Below, in pieces: positions 63,625 through 64,000 of a stretch of DNA of 64,000 nt. Each line of letters starts with the position of its first letter. The stretch's first letter is position 1. A program made the translations under genes and the position numbers. Origin of the DNA: Cellulomonas gilvus ATCC 13127. Lineage in GTDB: Bacteria > Actinomycetota > Actinomycetes > Actinomycetales > Cellulomonadaceae. Under the pieces are notes generated by a model. That model made no database searches. It saw only the letters and a program-made list of their open reading frames with translations, and had not been told where the DNA came from. The stretch is from assembly GCF_000218545.1 (NCBI RefSeq), contig NC_015671.1:1860001-1924000 (forward strand), given 5' to 3'.

Positions 63625-64000
63625 CAGGCGGCGCCCTTCGTGGAGTGCATGAGGTCGAGGAAGCGGTCGAACAGGTACGCGGCGTCGTGCGGGCCCGCCG
63701 CGGCCTCGGGGTGGTACTGCACGCTGAACGCGGGCAGGTCGAGCGCCTGCAGGCCCTCGACGACGTCGTCGTTGAGGTCCACGTGCGAGACGACGACGCG
63801 GCCGTAGCGGCCGTCGTCGTGCGGCGCGACGGACTCGCCGTCCAGCGGCGCGTCCACCGCGAAGCCGTGGTTGTGCGCCGTGATCTCGACCTTGCCCGTG
63901 GCCCGGTCGATCACCGGCTGGTTGACCCCGCGGTGGCCGTAGCCGAGCTTGTACGTGCCGTACCCCAGCGCACGGCCCAGCAGCTGGTTGCCGTAGCAGA
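63624..64000 (-). CDS. carA: Carbamoyl-phosphate synthase small subunit, C-terminal part
   Basis: The last ~125 codons of CarA; the gene begins beyond the window. The glutaminase class I domain end is visible: [38 protein letters not shown] (catalytic His-Glu). In this fragment the oxyanion-Cys side (usually C-L-G-x-Q) reads C-Y-G-N-Q; the nucleophile itself is at the window edge. Releases ammonia from glutamine for CarB. Confidence 0.96.

Overview
The window is very GC-rich chromosomal DNA from an actinobacterium. Markers of that phylum include RbpA, the MihF-type integration host factor, PafB/PafC, a Ppm1-type glycosyltransferase, a HelY-type helicase, and a PriA without helicase motifs. 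Gene content and order fit Micrococcales, probably a Cellulomonas-like organism; the family is an inference from the sequence alone.

Layout. (1) 1-12.0 kb: small regulatory and stress genes, many in divergent pairs. These include VOC and GNAT proteins, an HxlR regulator, a NarL-type two-component pair, a DinB/pentapeptide fusion, a TetR-controlled ABC exporter, an Lrp/LysE pair, and a MerB-like protein behind an 8-copy hexanucleotide repeat. (2) 12.0-19.8 kb: an accessory, visibly lower-GC segment. It opens with a dif-like XerCD site (12166-12193), followed by an IS481-family element with a clear 6-bp target duplication. Behind these lie a broken GHKL ATPase, an unknown small-gene pair, a MarR remnant, a secreted metzincin-type protease overlapping a lipoprotein gene, an AbiGi/DUF2971-like gene, and a broken relaxase. 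The segment ends abruptly inside a short-chain dehydrogenase gene that has lost its 5' part. (3) 19.8-29.7 kb: more small regulators (SigE-family sigma plus anti-sigma-like protein, WYL and AraC regulators, an HTH protein with tandem palindromic operators), a deleted phosphotransferase gene, and a 749-residue LLM-monooxygenase/BBE-oxidase fusion. (4) 29.9-64 kb: mostly conserved housekeeping genes, nearly all on the minus strand and tightly overlapped. In descending order these are carA'-carB-pyrF, mihF-gmk-rpoZ-coaBC-metK-priA-HAD-fmt-rsmB-rpe, an FMN riboswitch with ribD-ribE-ribBA-ribH and a PnuC-family transporter, hisE-hisG, pafB-pafC-tatA-tatC-lipid kinase-helY-amidohydrolase, and lnt-ppm1. 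RbpA is convergent to ppm1 and shares a hairpin with it.

How it works together. The right-hand block couples pyrimidine and purine nucleotide synthesis, CoA, SAM, riboflavin and histidine synthesis, replication restart and translation initiation through overlapping stop/start codons. Gene orientation (right side leftward, left side mostly rightward) agrees with replication forks meeting near the dif-like site. This makes the dif interpretation, and insertion of foreign DNA beside the terminus, the most coherent reading of the accessory segment. The least explained modules are the protease/lipoprotein pair flanked by an 18-bp direct repeat, and the 152-residue protein with an overlapping 32-residue hydrophobic peptide.
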